NCBI RefSeq assembly: GCF_017968845.1
Contig: NZ_CP072876.1
Coordinates: 868,001 to 932,000, forward strand
Direction of reading: 5' to 3'
Length of the DNA: 64,000 nucleotides
Origin: Microbacterium sp. NIBRBAC000506063
Lineage (GTDB): Bacteria > Actinomycetota > Actinomycetes > Actinomycetales > Microbacteriaceae
The position numbers and the translations under genes were made by a program. This document shows, in pieces, positions 9,830 to 18,696 of this stretch. The notes under the pieces are model-generated. The model saw only the letters and a program-made list of their open reading frames with translations, was not told the DNA's origin and did not search any database. Positions within the stretch are counted from its first letter, which is position 1, and the number at the start of each line of letters is the position of its first letter.

Positions 9830-11143
9830 GTGGTGTCCCTCAACCGTCAGATCCTGCGTCTGGCCGTGCCCGCGCTCGGCGCGCTCGTCGCCGAACCCGC
9901 CTTCCTCATCGTCGACGCCGCGATGGTCGGTCACCTCGGGGCCGAGCCCCTCGCCGGGCTCGGCATCGCCGGCGCGGTGCTGCACACGATCGTGGGCCTC
10001 ATGGTCTTCCTCGCCTATTCGACGACCCCGGCCGTCGCCCGCCGTTTCGGGGCCGGCGATCGTCAGGGTGCCGTGTCGGTCGGCATCGACGGGATGTGGT
10101 TCGCCCTGCTCATCGGCGCCGTACTCGCGGCGGCCGGCGCGATCGCCTCGCCCTGGCTGGTGAGCCTGTTCGGGGCGACGGATGCCGTGGCATCCGAAGC
10201 AGTGACCTACCTCACCATCTCGATGTGGGGTCTGCCCGCCATGCTCATCGTGTTCGCGGCGACCGGGCTCCTGCGCGGGATGCAGGACACCGTCGCCCCG
10301 CTGTGGATCGCCGGACTCGGATTCACCGCCAACGCGCTGCTGAACTTCCTCTTCATCTACGGCTTCGGCTGGGGGATCGCCGGCTCCGCGCTCGGCACGG
10401 TCACCGCCCAGTGGGGCATGGTCGCCGCCTTCGTGCTCGTCGTCGCGCGACTCGCGAAGGAGCACGGCGCCGTGGTGGGGATGAACCGGGCAGGGCTGCG
10501 CGGCTCCGCCCGCGCAGGCGGATGGATGTTCCTGCGCACGGTGAGCCTGCGCATCGCCCTCCTGATCACCGTCGGGGTCGCGACGGGCATGGGCACGCTG
10601 GAGCTGGCGGGCTGGCAGATCGTGTTCACGATCTTCTCCGCCGCCGCCTTCGCCCTCGACGCCCTCGCGATCGCCGCGCAGGCGCTCATCGGCAAGGGGC
10701 TCGGCGAAGGCGACGAGACCCAGGTGAAGAGGGTGCTCGCGCGCACCGTCGCCTGGGGCACCTGGTTCGGCGTCATCGTCGGCGGTCTCATCGCGGCGCT
10801 CTCCGGGGTGATCGGGCTGGCCTTCACCGGAGACGCCGACATCGCCCGTCTCATCCAGCCCGCACTGCTCGTGCTGGCCGTCGCCCAACCGGTCGCCGGC
10901 ATCGTGTTCGTGCTCGACGGCGTGCTCATCGGCGCCGGCGACGCCCGCTATCTCGCTCTCGCGGGCGCCCTGAACCTCGTGCCCTTCCTCCCGGCGCTGT
11001 GGATCATCGCCGCCGCCGGCGTGAACGGAGTCGGCGGCCTGATCTGGCTGGCGGCGGCCTTCTTCGGCGTCTACCTCTTGGCGCGGCTGGCGACCCTCGG
11101 CTGGCGAGTGCGCAGCGGACGGTGGCTGCACGTCGCAGTGTAG
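9830..11143 (+). CDS. MATE family efflux transporter (DinF-like)
   Basis: 437-aa, roughly 12-helix multidrug and toxin extrusion exporter in the cytoplasmic membrane. The N-terminal RQILRLAVPALGALVAEPAFLIVDAAMV, the repeated FLAYSTTPAVARRFGAGDR and LIGKGLGEGD loops, and HLGAEPLAGLG are typical of the DinF/NorM group. Such proteins expel cationic compounds using an H+ or Na+ gradient. Two consecutive GTG codons (9830, 9833) could start it; TAGGCT at 9818-9823 is six bases before the first, suggesting leaderless expression. The frame is intact. Confidence 0.87.
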   Translation: MVSLNRQILRLAVPALGALVAEPAFLIVDAAMVGHLGAEPLAGLGIAGAVLHTIVGLMVFLAYSTTPAVARRFGAGDRQGAVSVGIDGMWFALLIGAVLAAAGAIASPWLVSLFGATDAVASEAVTYLTISMWGLPAMLIVFAATGLLRGMQDTVAPLWIAGLGFTANALLNFLFIYGFGWGIAGSALGTVTAQWGMVAAFVLVVARLAKEHGAVVGMNRAGLRGSARAGGWMFLRTVSLRIALLITVGVATGMGTLELAGWQIVFTIFSAAAFALDALAIAAQALIGKGLGEGDETQVKRVLARTVAWGTWFGVIVGGLIAALSGVIGLAFTGDADIARLIQPALLVLAVAQPVAGIVFVLDGVLIGAGDARYLALAGALNLVPFLPALWIIAAAGVNGVGGLIWLAAAFFGVYLLARLATLGWRVRSGRWLHVAV

Positions 11144-11160
11144 GGCGAGCCGCCACCTGC

Positions 11161-11185
11161 CCCACCCCACGAGGGGCGGGGTGGG
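11161..11185 (+). terminator. GC hairpin after the MATE gene
   Basis: CCCACCCC (11161-11168) pairs with GGGGTGGG (11178-11185), starting 18 nt after the stop codon. No U-tract follows, so this is a weak terminator prediction. Confidence 0.4.
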
Positions 11186-11560
11186 AGCAAGCAGGCGGTC
11201 CCGTCATGCAGCGTGAGCTCGTCGGGGACCTGCGAACGGCGACCGAACAGGAGCGCGGCTCCTGCGAAGCCCACCGTCCAACCCCGGTACGAGGCAGCGG
11301 AAAGAGGACTTGCTCTCTCCGATGTGCGCGCCGGGGTCGATCGTGGTTCCTCTGTGGAGGAAGAACTTCACTACGATCAGAAGAGAGCGAGGAGCCGCGA
11401 AAAAGTGACGCGATCCGGTCGGAAAATCTCGATTCTGCTGACACGCTGGCAATTTTTGCCCGTCGGCGTCACTTTTCACCGCGTTTCGACTCTCATGATT
11501 CGATGGCATTTTTTGCGCAGCGTCGAACGGTACGTGCGGTGAACGAAGGGGAACGATCCG
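11186..11560. other. Long gene-free leader before the ECF sigma gene
   Basis: No convincing gene in either strand. Base composition falls well below that of neighbouring genes. AAAAGTGACGC (11401-11411) is mirrored by GCGTCACTTTT (11466-11476), and two T-rich blocks share TGGCA followed by a T5-6 run and GC (near 11446 and 11503). AAGGGGA about 10 nt before GTG 11561 is the ribosome site. The region is a candidate promoter, untranslated leader or regulatory RNA for the sigma gene. Confidence 0.4.
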
Positions 11561-13431
11561 GTGGCATCGACACGCCCTCTCGACGACAACCTCGCGGATG
11601 ATCGGCTCAGCGACGCCGAGCTCATCGCCCAGCTGCGCTCCGGGGACCATCGCGCCTATGAGGCCCTGTGGTCGCGGCACGTCGCGGCTGCGCTGCGTCT
11701 CGCCCGTCGATACGACCTGCAGCAGGCGGAGGATCTCGTCTCGGAGTCGTTCCTGGCCGTCTACGACCAGATCGCCGTGGCGGGGAACGGCCCGGAGACG
11801 GCTTTCCGCGCCTACTTGTTCACCGTCATCCGGAACGCGGCGGCGAAGACCGCGCGGCACGGACAGCAGGTCATCAGCGACCCCGAGATCGACACCGTCG
11901 ACACCAATGACGGTCTGACGATCCTTGCCCGCGAAGAGGATGCCGCCGATCTGCTGGAGTCGTTCAAGGCGCTGCCCGAGCGCTGGCAGCGTGTCCTGTG
12001 GCTCGCCGAAGTCGATCAGGTGCCGCGCGGGGCCATCGCCCAAGAACTCGGAATCCGCCCCAACGCGGTCTCGGCCCTTCTCCGCCGCGCCCGCTCGGGA
12101 CTGCAGTACCACTGGCTCTTGCAACGCGTACCGTCCGCATTGCAGTCGGATCCGACCCACGTCGCACGATTCCTGCCCGCTTACATCACCGGCGGGAAGA
12201 TCGAGGCCTCGAAGACGAGCGTGCTCGTGCACCTGCAGCGCTGCGAGACCTGTCGGCACGTGCACGAGGAGCTGAGCCTCGCACATGGGCGCATGCGCAA
12301 GACCATGCTGTCGGTCTCCGGTTTCGCCGCGCTGAGCGTGACGCTTCCGACAAGCACGCCCGTACCGGCTGCCGCGGCCGCCTCGCTGCTGGCGGTGTTC
12401 GGCGCGGGGACTGCGCTCAGCGGCGTCGGGGTCACCGCCGTCGTCGCCGGCGGGGCGCTCGTGGCGACCCTCGTCGCCGGCGCTCCGTTCGGCGCCCAGG
12501 ACGATCGCACGCCGGGCGCCTCCGACTCCGCGGTGACCGACGACGCCGCGCAGCGCGTCGCCGAACGGCCCCCGGGGTTCGCCCAGCGACCGCCCGGCGT
12601 CGAGGAGACGCCGATGCCCATCCCACCCGCGCCCGAGGGCGTCGAAGCCGTCGAGGCCGAAGAGCGCCCCACCCGTCCGGGGCGCGGAGACTCCTCGACG
12701 CCGCTGCCCGAGCTCGACCTCGAGTTCGACTTCGACACCCTCGTGACGCCTCCGGCGCGACCACCCGCGCCCCAGCCGGTCTCCGTGGCGCCGGAGCCCG
12801 ACCCGGACTCCCCGGAACGGAGAATCCGCCCGCCATCGCTCTGAGCGCCTCGCCACCGCCTTCGTCCTACCTCGCTCCCGTGTTCGGCGGCACCGCCGAC
12901 GCCTCGGTCACCGACGTGTACGTCTCGATCGGCGAGGCGACCTACCTCGCCGACAGCGACGCCGCCGGACTCTGGTCGTTCGATGCACGCGCCCTGCCCC
13001 TCGCCGCCGGCACCCATTCCTACCGGATCTGGGCCGTGGACGACGCCGGAGCGACGAGCGCGCCGCTGTCAGGCGAGTTCGCGGTCCTCGAGCTCACGGT
13101 GCAGGGCTTCGAAGACACGGCGGACTTCCTGCTGGCCGAGGCCTCAAGCTCCGGCATCGTCTTCACGACGCAGGGCCCCGCCGACGGCCGACTGTGCATC
13201 GATGCCGATTCCGGCCAGAGCGCCGTGATCCCCTTCGACGAGAGCGGGACGGTGACCCGCCGCATCCGATTCATGGCCGGAGGCTTCTACACGATCTCCT
13301 TCGCGGTCTGCCAGAACGACGCATGGGGCGTCGCCACCGAGCATTCGCTGTTCGTGGACGACCCCTCGATCATCTTCGGGCCCTTCGACCCGGAGGAGAC
13401 GTGGATCGAGATCGACGATCCGGCCGGGTGA
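11561..13431 (+). CDS. ECF sigma factor fused to anti-sigma-like, membrane and outside domains
   Basis: About 623 aa after correcting one frameshift near 12815 (GGG read as GG). Order: sigma region 2 (residues about 25-95, YEALWSRHVAAALRLARRYD and DLVSESFLAVYDQI), sigma region 4 (about 140-185, LPERWQRVLWLAEVD and GIRPNAVSALLRRARSGL), then a zinc-finger-like HLQRCETCRHVHEEL (about 225-240) as in ZAS anti-sigma factors. A membrane helix follows (about 275-310), then a long Pro/Asp/Glu-rich linker, and from about residue 430 a beta-rich segment with a YLAPVFGGTADASVTDVYV-type start resembling Ig-like or big bacterial domains. Sensor, anti-sigma and sigma would thus be one membrane-tethered chain. 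Release by proteolysis or conformational change is inferred. Confidence 0.8.
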
Positions 13432-13476
13432 TGCCAGTCAGCTCGTGCTCGCCGGCGACGCCCGTGACCTGCGTAA

Positions 13477-13543
13477 CTTCGCAGATCTACACAGCCTCGC
13501 AGGAATACTCGAAATCGCTGCGAACCTATGCAGATCTGCGAGG
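13477..13543. repeat. Nested inverted repeat with four TCGCAG motifs
   Basis: Lies between the sigma gene (+) and the methyltransferase (-). Outer arms TCGCAGATCT (13479-13488) and AGATCTGCGA (13532-13541) match perfectly; inner TCGCAG (13497-13502) and CTGCGA (13518-13523) also match. Copies of TCGCAG are 18 nt apart in each arm, the same plan as at 1904 and 5286. Confidence 0.65.
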
Positions 13544-13556
13544 TCTCGTCGTGAAG

Positions 13557-14179
13557 CTACCCGCCCTCCGCATGCCGCCGACACCACTCGTACATCACCA
13601 CGGCCGCGGCCGCGCTCGCGTTGATCGAGCGGGTCGATCCGTACTGGGTGATCTCGATGTGCCCGGATGCCGCGGCCAGCGCCTCGGCCGACAGCCCCGG
13701 CCCTCCTGCCCGAACAGCAGCACGCAGCGCTCGGGCAGATCGGCGCGATCCACCGGCACCGAGCCCGGCACGTTGTCGACGGCGATGATCGGCACGCCGG
13801 CATCCGATGCCCAGGCGGCGAAGGCCGCGACGTCCTCGTGATGCACGACATGCTGGTAGCGGTCGGTGACCATGGCGCCACGGCGGTTCCAGCGGCGGCG
13901 CCCGATGATGTGCACGGTGTCGGCAAGGAAGGCGTTGGCGCTGCGCACGATGGATCCGATGTTCATGTCGTGCTGCCAGTTCTCGATCGCGACGTGGAAC
14001 GGATGCCGCCGCGTGTCGAGGTCGGCGACGATCGCCTCCATGCGCCAGTACCGGTAGCGGTCGACGACGTTGCGGGTGTCGCCGTCGCGCAGGAGCTCGG
14101 GGTCGTAGTGCGGCCCGGTCGGCCATTCCCCCTCCCAGGGGCCGACGCCGTGGGTGCTGCGCTCAGGGGTCTCGGTCAC
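13557..14179 (-). CDS. SpoU/TrmH family RNA methyltransferase, frameshifted
   Basis: About 207-aa SPOUT-class 2'-O-ribose methyltransferase acting on tRNA or rRNA with S-adenosylmethionine. SPOUT motifs are visible: NWQHDMNIGSIVRSANAF (motif 1, with N and R), CVLLFGQEGPGLS (motif 2) and QYGSTRSINASAAAAVVMYEW (motif 3 at the knot). GTG at 14179 is the likely start. One frameshift near 13702 (GGGG read as GGG) splits motif 2. The target nucleotide cannot be assigned. Confidence 0.85.
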
Positions 14180-14243
14180 TCCGCCAGCGTAGCCTCCGTC
14201 CGCGCCTCCGTTGCGTGCGGAGAAGCGGACCACGAACGCACCT

Positions 14244-14272
14244 GTCGGCGTGTCAGCCGAAGACACGCCGAC
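14244..14272. repeat. Perfect 11-bp hairpin upstream of the DtxR-type gene
   Basis: GTCGGCGTGTC (14244-14254), a 7-nt loop and GACACGCCGAC (14262-14272), in the divergent gap between the methyltransferase and the metalloregulator. It could be an operator or an RNA hairpin. It does not look like the classic DtxR box. Confidence 0.45.
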
Positions 14273-14345
14273 CGTGCGCGATCTCATCCGACGTTCGATG
14301 CACCTTCCGCCCAAGCACGGGATGCCTCGCCGGTAGGCTGAGGGC

Positions 14346-15001
14346 GTGCCCTCCCCGCAGCCGACGACTACCTGAAGACGGTGTATTCGCACACCGAGTG
14401 GCAGAGCGCGCCCATCACCCCGTCCGTTCTCGCCGGCAAGCTCGGGGTGGCCCCGTCGTCGGTGACCGAGATGGTCAAGAAGCTCGCGGCATCCGGTCTC
14501 GTCTCGCACGTGCCCTACGGCGCCGTGCGCCTGACTCCGGAGGGGGAGAAGCGGGCACTCGCGATGCTGCGCCGCCACCGCCTCATCGAGACCTGGCTCG
14601 TCCAGGAGTTCGACTACGCCTGGGACGAGGTGCACGACGAGGCGGAGGTGCTCGAGCACACCATCAGCGACCGGCTCCTCTCCCGCATCGATGAGAGGTT
14701 GGGCTCGCCGCGCTTCGATCCGCACGGCGATGCGATTCCGGATGCCGCAGGTCACGTCGACCGCGAACCCTTCGTGCTGCTGGCGGATGCCGCCCCCGGC
14801 CATGCGGGCCGCGTCCTGCGCGTGAGCGACCGCGACCCGGAGCTGCTCCGTGGGCTGGAGGCGCTCGGCGTTCGCGTCGGCAGCAGGCTGCGGGTCACCG
14901 CCGACGGCGTGGAGCTCGAAGGATCGGCGCTGACGCTGCCGGCCGGCGCCGATCAGATCGTCTGGGTGAGTCGCGACGCGGACGGTGACGACGATGAGTG
15001 A
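14346..15001 (+). CDS. DtxR/MntR family metal-dependent repressor, frameshifted
   Basis: About 218 aa. Winged helix at the N-terminus (AADDYLKTVYSHTEW, then ITPSVLAGKLGVAPSSVTEMVKKLAASGLV), a dimerisation/metal-binding domain with RRHRLIETWLVQEFDYAWDEVHDEAEVLEH (His/Glu/Asp ligands), and a C-terminal FeoA/SH3-like domain from about residue 145. The family represses manganese or iron uptake genes when metal is bound. GTG 14346 is preceded by TAGGCT (14334-14339) with six bases between. A C lost near 14354 breaks the frame at codon 3-4; otherwise it is intact. No metal transporter is nearby. Confidence 0.85.
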
Positions 15002-15154
15002 GCGCGACATCTTCTTCCTCGCGATGACCGGCATCGTCGCGACGACGCTTGTCGTCTTCGTCGTCCAGTTCGTCCGCTCCCGCCGCTCGCGCGGCGACGG
15101 CGAGCGGGCGGCAACTGGTGGGAAGGCCCCTGGGACGACGACGACAAGCACTGA
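14994..15154 (+). CDS. Small single-helix membrane protein, frameshifted
   Basis: About 53 aa. It overlaps the end of the DtxR-type gene by eight bases. MSERDIFFLAM is followed by a helix (GIVATTLVVFVVQFV) and a basic RSRRSRGDGER segment. Reading on in the shifted frame after about 15105 gives the aromatic/acidic tail NWWEGPWDDDDKH and a TGA at 15152-15154. The unshifted frame instead gives a Thr-rich tail to 15191. The tail choice is my inference; function unknown. Confidence 0.5.
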
Positions 15155-15159
15155 GCCGC

Positions 15160-16059
15160 TCAGCGGAGGAGGAGCGCGGCCGCGCCGATGAGCGGCCCCT
15201 CGTCTCCCAGCGCCGAGCGCACGACGCGCGTGCGCCGCGAGTAGTCGTGCGCCGCACGCTCCACGAGCGCGTGCTGCACGAGGTCGACGTAGTCGTCGGA
15301 GACGAAGGAGAACCCGCCGCCGATCGCGATGACGTCCAGGTCGAGGAGGGTCGCGGCATCCGCCAGCGCATGGCCGACCAGCCGCGCCGAGCGTTCGATC
15401 GCCGCCCGCGCGACCGCGTCGCCCTCGGCCGCGCTGCGGGCGAGATCCTCGCCCGAGGAGCCCTGCCAGCCCTGCTCCTGCGCCCAGGCGACGCTCGCGG
15501 GCCCGGCGGCGACCTCTTCGAGCATCGCTCCGCCGTCGGTGTGCACGTGGCCGAGGTGCCCCGCGTTTCCGGTGGCCCCGGATGCGTAGGAGCCGTCGGA
15601 GACGAAACCGCCGCCGATGCCGGTGGAGACCACCATCGACAACGAGGCGGTCGCGCCCTGCGTCGCGCCGAGCCACGACTCGGCGAGCGCGAGGCAGCCG
15701 CCGTCGTGCCCCATGACGGCGGGAACCTCCCGGCCCAGCACGGAGGCGGCGGCGGATGCCACGGCGTCCCGCAGCGGGAACTCCCCACCCGCGGCAGATT
15801 GAACGGCAGGATCGAGCCGGCGTCGCGGTCGATCGGCCCGGCGCTGCCGATGCCGACGCCCACCAACTCATCGTCAGCGGTCAAGGACGCCGCGGCGTGC
15901 GCGACGACGGCGCCGAGGGCGGAGCGCAGGTCCGCGGCATCCGACCCCGGCCCGTCTCGGCCCGGCGGCGACTGCCCGCGCGCACCCGGCCCGACGCCTC
16001 GACGAGGGCGCCCTCGACCTTCGTGCCGCCGACGTCGACGGCGATGGCCACCCGCGTCA
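15160..16059 (-). CDS. ROK family sugar kinase, frameshifted
   Basis: About 300 aa. The N-terminal phosphate-binding loop AIAVDVGGTKVEGALVE, GVGIGSAGPIDRDAG, STGIGGGFVSDG and DVIAIGGGFSF are all ROK hallmarks; such enzymes phosphorylate glucose, N-acetylmannosamine or related sugars. The usual CxCGxxGCxE zinc cluster after the GNAGHLGHV segment is absent. Frameshifts near 15958 and 15788 are each consistent with one lost G/C. Its GTG start overlaps the end of the upstream permease tail (GTGA), so it belonged to a sugar-uptake operon. Confidence 0.82.
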
Positions 16060-16190
16060 CGACTTGACCGAACCGCTCATGAGACCCCGATGAAGTGCTT
16101 GCCCAGCAGGATGCACACGATCAGCGTGGGGATGGAGGTGATCAGCGCCCCCGCCATCGCCGCGCCGTGGTTGGCCAGCTGCGCCCGCAT
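16057..16190 (-). pseudogene. C-terminal remnant of a sugar ABC permease (MalG type)
   Basis: About 45 codons. MAGALITSIPTLIVCILLGKHFI followed, after one lost base near 16082, by RGLMSGSVKS and a stop matches the last helix and tail of carbohydrate ABC permeases. The other roughly 230 residues, the partner permease and the binding protein are absent; promoter-like DNA and a LacI gene lie directly upstream. This looks like the scar of an internal operon deletion. GGTGGAGGATCAC before ATG 16190 resembles a ribosome site, so a short peptide may still be made. Confidence 0.65.
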
Positions 16191-16253
16191 GTGATCCTCC
16201 ACCGGATTGTGCGCACCCGCAGGGTGCGGATGACTGACGTATGACATCAAATC

Positions 16254-16266
16254 TGAAAACGTTGCC
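16254..16266. promoter_or_regulatory. LacI-family operator, copy 1
   Basis: TGAAAACGTTGCC, identical over 13 bases to the site at 17360-17372. The AACGTT centre is typical of LacI-family operators. It precedes the permease remnant and the ROK kinase on the minus strand. Confidence 0.6.
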
Positions 16267-16292
16267 ACACGCAAGCGCGCCGTATCACGACC

Positions 16293-17333
16293 TCATAACC
16301 CCGACGATCGGGGAGCGATCTCGCCCGAGCCGCGCTCGATGATGCGCGTGCCGAGGACGATGCGGCGCTCGGGCCCGATGAGCCCCGCGATCCGCTCGAA
16401 GAGGAGATCCGCCGCCGCCTCGCCGATCGCCCAGGGATCCTGCGCGATCGTCGTGATGGCCGGGGAGAGCAGATCGGCGAGCTCGAAGTCGTCGAAGCCG
16501 ACGAGCGCCGGCTGCAGCCCCAGCAGACGGGAGGCCTTGAGCACCGCCTTGGTCGTGCGGCTGTTCGTCGTGAACAGTGCCGTGGGCGGCTCCGGCAGCG
16601 AGAACATCTCGCGCAGCGCCTCGACGCAGACGTCCACCTCGTCCTCGACGACGACGGTCAGCTCGGGCGGGGTGGGAAGGCTCGCCGCCCGCATGCCCTC
16701 CGCGAAGCCGCGCTGCCGCTCCTCCGAGGTGAACTGACCGGCGACATGCGCGATGCAGGCGATCCGGGTGTGCCCTGCCGCGGCGAGGTGCTCCACGGCA
16801 TCCGCCGCGCCACGACGGTTGTCGACGACCACGAGATCCGCCTTGAGCCCGTGGGGAGGGCGGTCGGCGAAGACGATCGGAGTGCCGGCGTCCCGCTCGG
16901 TCTGGAGGAAGGAGAGATCGGCCTCCTCGTGCGAGATGACGATGAGTCCGTCGAGCCTGCGCCCGAGCATGCGACGCAGCACCCGCTCGTTCTCGCGCGC
17001 GTCGTCACCGGCGGAGGCCACGAGCACGAGCAGGTCGCGCTCCTGCGCCCGCTTCTCGATCGCTCCCACGAACACCGAGTAGAAGGGATCGGAGATGCGG
17101 GTGACGACCACGCCGATCGTGCGGGCGGAACCCGTCCGCAGCGTGTGGGCGAACTCGTTGCGGGAGTAGCCGAGGTCGCGGATGGCCCGCTCGACCGCCC
17201 GCACCTTGTCGCGGGTCACCCCGCCCTTGCCGGATACGACGCGCGAGACGGTCGACAGGCCCACCCCGGCACGGGTCGCGACGTCCTTCATCGTCGGCCG
17301 GCCCGGCGGCGGCGTACTCTTCCGGTCACTCAT
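16293..17333 (-). CDS. LacI family transcriptional regulator
   Basis: 346 aa. The helix-turn-helix (TMKDVATRAGVGLSTVSRVV, residues about 14-33) is followed by hinge and effector domains (RTGSARTIGVVVTRISDPFYS onward). ATG 17333 has GGGAG six bases upstream. The frame is intact. One operator copy lies just upstream of its own start and a second lies beyond its stop in front of the truncated transporter and ROK gene, so autoregulation plus control of the sugar operon is likely. The effector sugar is unknown. Confidence 0.88.
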   Translation of the reverse strand: MSDRKSTPPPGRPTMKDVATRAGVGLSTVSRVVSGKGGVTRDKVRAVERAIRDLGYSRNEFAHTLRTGSARTIGVVVTRISDPFYSVFVGAIEKRAQERDLLVLVASAGDDARENERVLRRMLGRRLDGLIVISHEEADLSFLQTERDAGTPIVFADRPPHGLKADLVVVDNRRGAADAVEHLAAAGHTRIACIAHVAGQFTSEERQRGFAEGMRAASLPTPPELTVVVEDEVDVCVEALREMFSLPEPPTALFTTNSRTTKAVLKASRLLGLQPALVGFDDFELADLLSPAITTIAQDPWAIGEAAADLLFERIAGLIGPERRIVLGTRIIERGSGEIAPRSSGL

Positions 17334-17359
17334 GGTTGCTCCCGATCAGGAGCATTTCA

Positions 17360-17372
17360 TGAAAACGTTGCC
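17360..17372. promoter_or_regulatory. LacI-family operator, copy 2
   Basis: TGAAAACGTTGCC, the same 13-mer as at 16254-16266, located 27 nt upstream of the LacI start codon at 17333. Probable autoregulatory site. Confidence 0.6.
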
Positions 17373-17417
17373 GAGTCCATCGGCGGGGCTGCGGCGACGC
17401 CGCGGCCACCGCGCAGG

Positions 17418-17977
17418 TCACTGCGGCGCAAGCCCCAGGTCGTCCAGATCGAAGGCCGCGCGCCACTCCAGCCCCTCCGCCTCGATCGCCTGCTGGGCAC
17501 CCGTCCTGCGGTCCACGATCACCGCGACGGCGACGACCTCGGCGCCCTCGCGGCGCAGCGCCTCGACGGCCTTGAGCGCCGACTGACCGGTCGTGGAGGT
17601 GTCCTCGAGCACCACGACGCGGCGGCCCGCGACATCCGCCCCTCGACCTGTCGGCCGCGGCCGTGGTCCTTGGGCTCCTTGCGCACGACGAAGGCGTCCA
17701 GCGGACGCGCGGTCTGGACGGAGGCGTGCATGACTGCGTTCGCGATCGGGTCGGCGCCGAGGGTCAGGCCGCCGACGGCGACGGCGTCCAGGTCGCCGAT
17801 GAGGTCGAGCATGATCCGACCGATCGCGGGTGCGGCCCGATGGTCGAGCGTGAGCCTGCGCATGTCGACGTAGTAGGTGGCCTTTTTGCCGCTGGAGAGC
17901 GTGAAGTCGCCGTGGAAGACGGCCTCGTCCGCGATGAGATCGAGAAGGGACTGGCGGTCTGCGTCGAGAGTGGTCAC
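17418..17977 (-). CDS. pyrE: Orotate phosphoribosyltransferase, frameshifted
   Basis: About 186 aa. Converts orotate and PRPP to OMP in pyrimidine synthesis. Features: FHGDFTLSSGKKATYYVDMRRL, VAVGGLTLGADPIANAV, DAFVVRKEPKDHGRGRQVEG, and the PRPP motif VVVLEDTSTTGQSALKAVEAL. GTG 17977 starts the gene; the stop is at 17418-17420. One base lost near 17640, between GRQVEG and the PRPP motif, splits it. Confidence 0.9.
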
Positions 17978-18058
17978 GGCCCCCAGTCTACGGCGGGGTG
18001 GATGCGCCCGCCGGTGCGGCCTATCGTGGCCAGTGACGAGCCGAAGGAGACACGAACC

Positions 18059-18595
18059 ATGTTCGACTACGACCCCTACGCCGCCCTCGCCGAGCTCCGG
18101 CCGGTTCCGGAGTTGACGCTGACCAGCCCCGACTTCACGCACGGCGGGCCGCTGCCGCTCTTCGCCTGGTCGGCGTCCCGCGGCGGCGAGGACCGATCGC
18201 CCGCGCTGGCATGGACGGGTGCTCCCGAGGGCACGCACAGCTTCGCCGTCTCGTGCTTCGACCCGGATGCGCCGACCGGATCGGGCTACTGGCACTGGGC
18301 CGCCTACAACCTCCCTCCCGAGACGACGCACCTGTCCTGGGGCGACGGCACCGTGGATGCGCTCCCCGAGGGCGCCGTGGTGCTGCCGAACGAGGCCCGC
18401 TCCGAGCGCTTCGTCGGCGCGGCGCCGCCTCCCGGGACGGGCGTGCACCGCTACTTCTTCGTCGTCGATGCGCTCGACGTCGACGCCCTCGACCTCCCGG
18501 CGGGTTCGACCCCCGCCGTGCTCGGCTTCAACCGGCACTTCCACACCCTCGCCCGCGGGGTGCTCGTCGGCACCGCCGACCCGGCCGAGAGGTAG
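18059..18595 (+). CDS. YbhB/YbcL family PEBP-like protein
   Basis: 178-aa cytoplasmic protein of the phosphatidylethanolamine-binding (Raf kinase inhibitor-like) family. LTSPDFTHGGPLP, SPALAWTGAPEGTHSFAVSCFDPDAP, GYWHWAAYNLPPET and HRYFFVVDALDV form the anion-binding pocket region. AAGGAGA lies 9 nt before ATG 18059 and a TATCGT box lies further upstream. The frame is intact. The bacterial role is poorly defined. Confidence 0.87.
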   Translation: MFDYDPYAALAELRPVPELTLTSPDFTHGGPLPLFAWSASRGGEDRSPALAWTGAPEGTHSFAVSCFDPDAPTGSGYWHWAAYNLPPETTHLSWGDGTVDALPEGAVVLPNEARSERFVGAAPPPGTGVHRYFFVVDALDVDALDLPAGSTPAVLGFNRHFHTLARGVLVGTADPAER

Positions 18596-18645
18596 GCCAC
18601 TCGGCCGGCTGCCGCGACATCCGATTCAGGCGCATGCACGCTTTC

Positions 18646-18676
18646 CTTACGAATTTTCGTGACGTAAGCTGATAAC
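18646..18676 (+). promoter_or_regulatory. Promoter and palindromic operator of the AbrB/PIN pair
   Basis: TTACGA (18647-18652) as -35 and GATAAC (18671-18676) as -10 are 18 nt apart. CTTACG (18646-18651) and CGTAAG (18663-18668) form a palindrome across the promoter, as expected for autorepression by an AbrB-type antitoxin. Confidence 0.5.
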
Positions 18677-18696
18677 AGAGAAGGTAAGGAGGCGCC

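Noticed and set aside
11213..11542. 109-codon open frame upstream of the sigma gene
   Set aside because: Composition unlike coding neighbours, no ribosome site, and it spans the inverted repeat; treated as leader DNA.
11204..12856. 550-codon open frame on the minus strand opposite the sigma fusion gene
   Set aside because: It has Arg/Gly/Ala-rich composition without any recognisable motif and mirrors a well-supported gene; such shadows are expected at this GC content.
16191..16274. N-terminal extension of the permease remnant to an ATG at 16274
   Set aside because: The added residues show no helix or family match and run through the operator region; a start at 16190 with a ribosome site is better supported.
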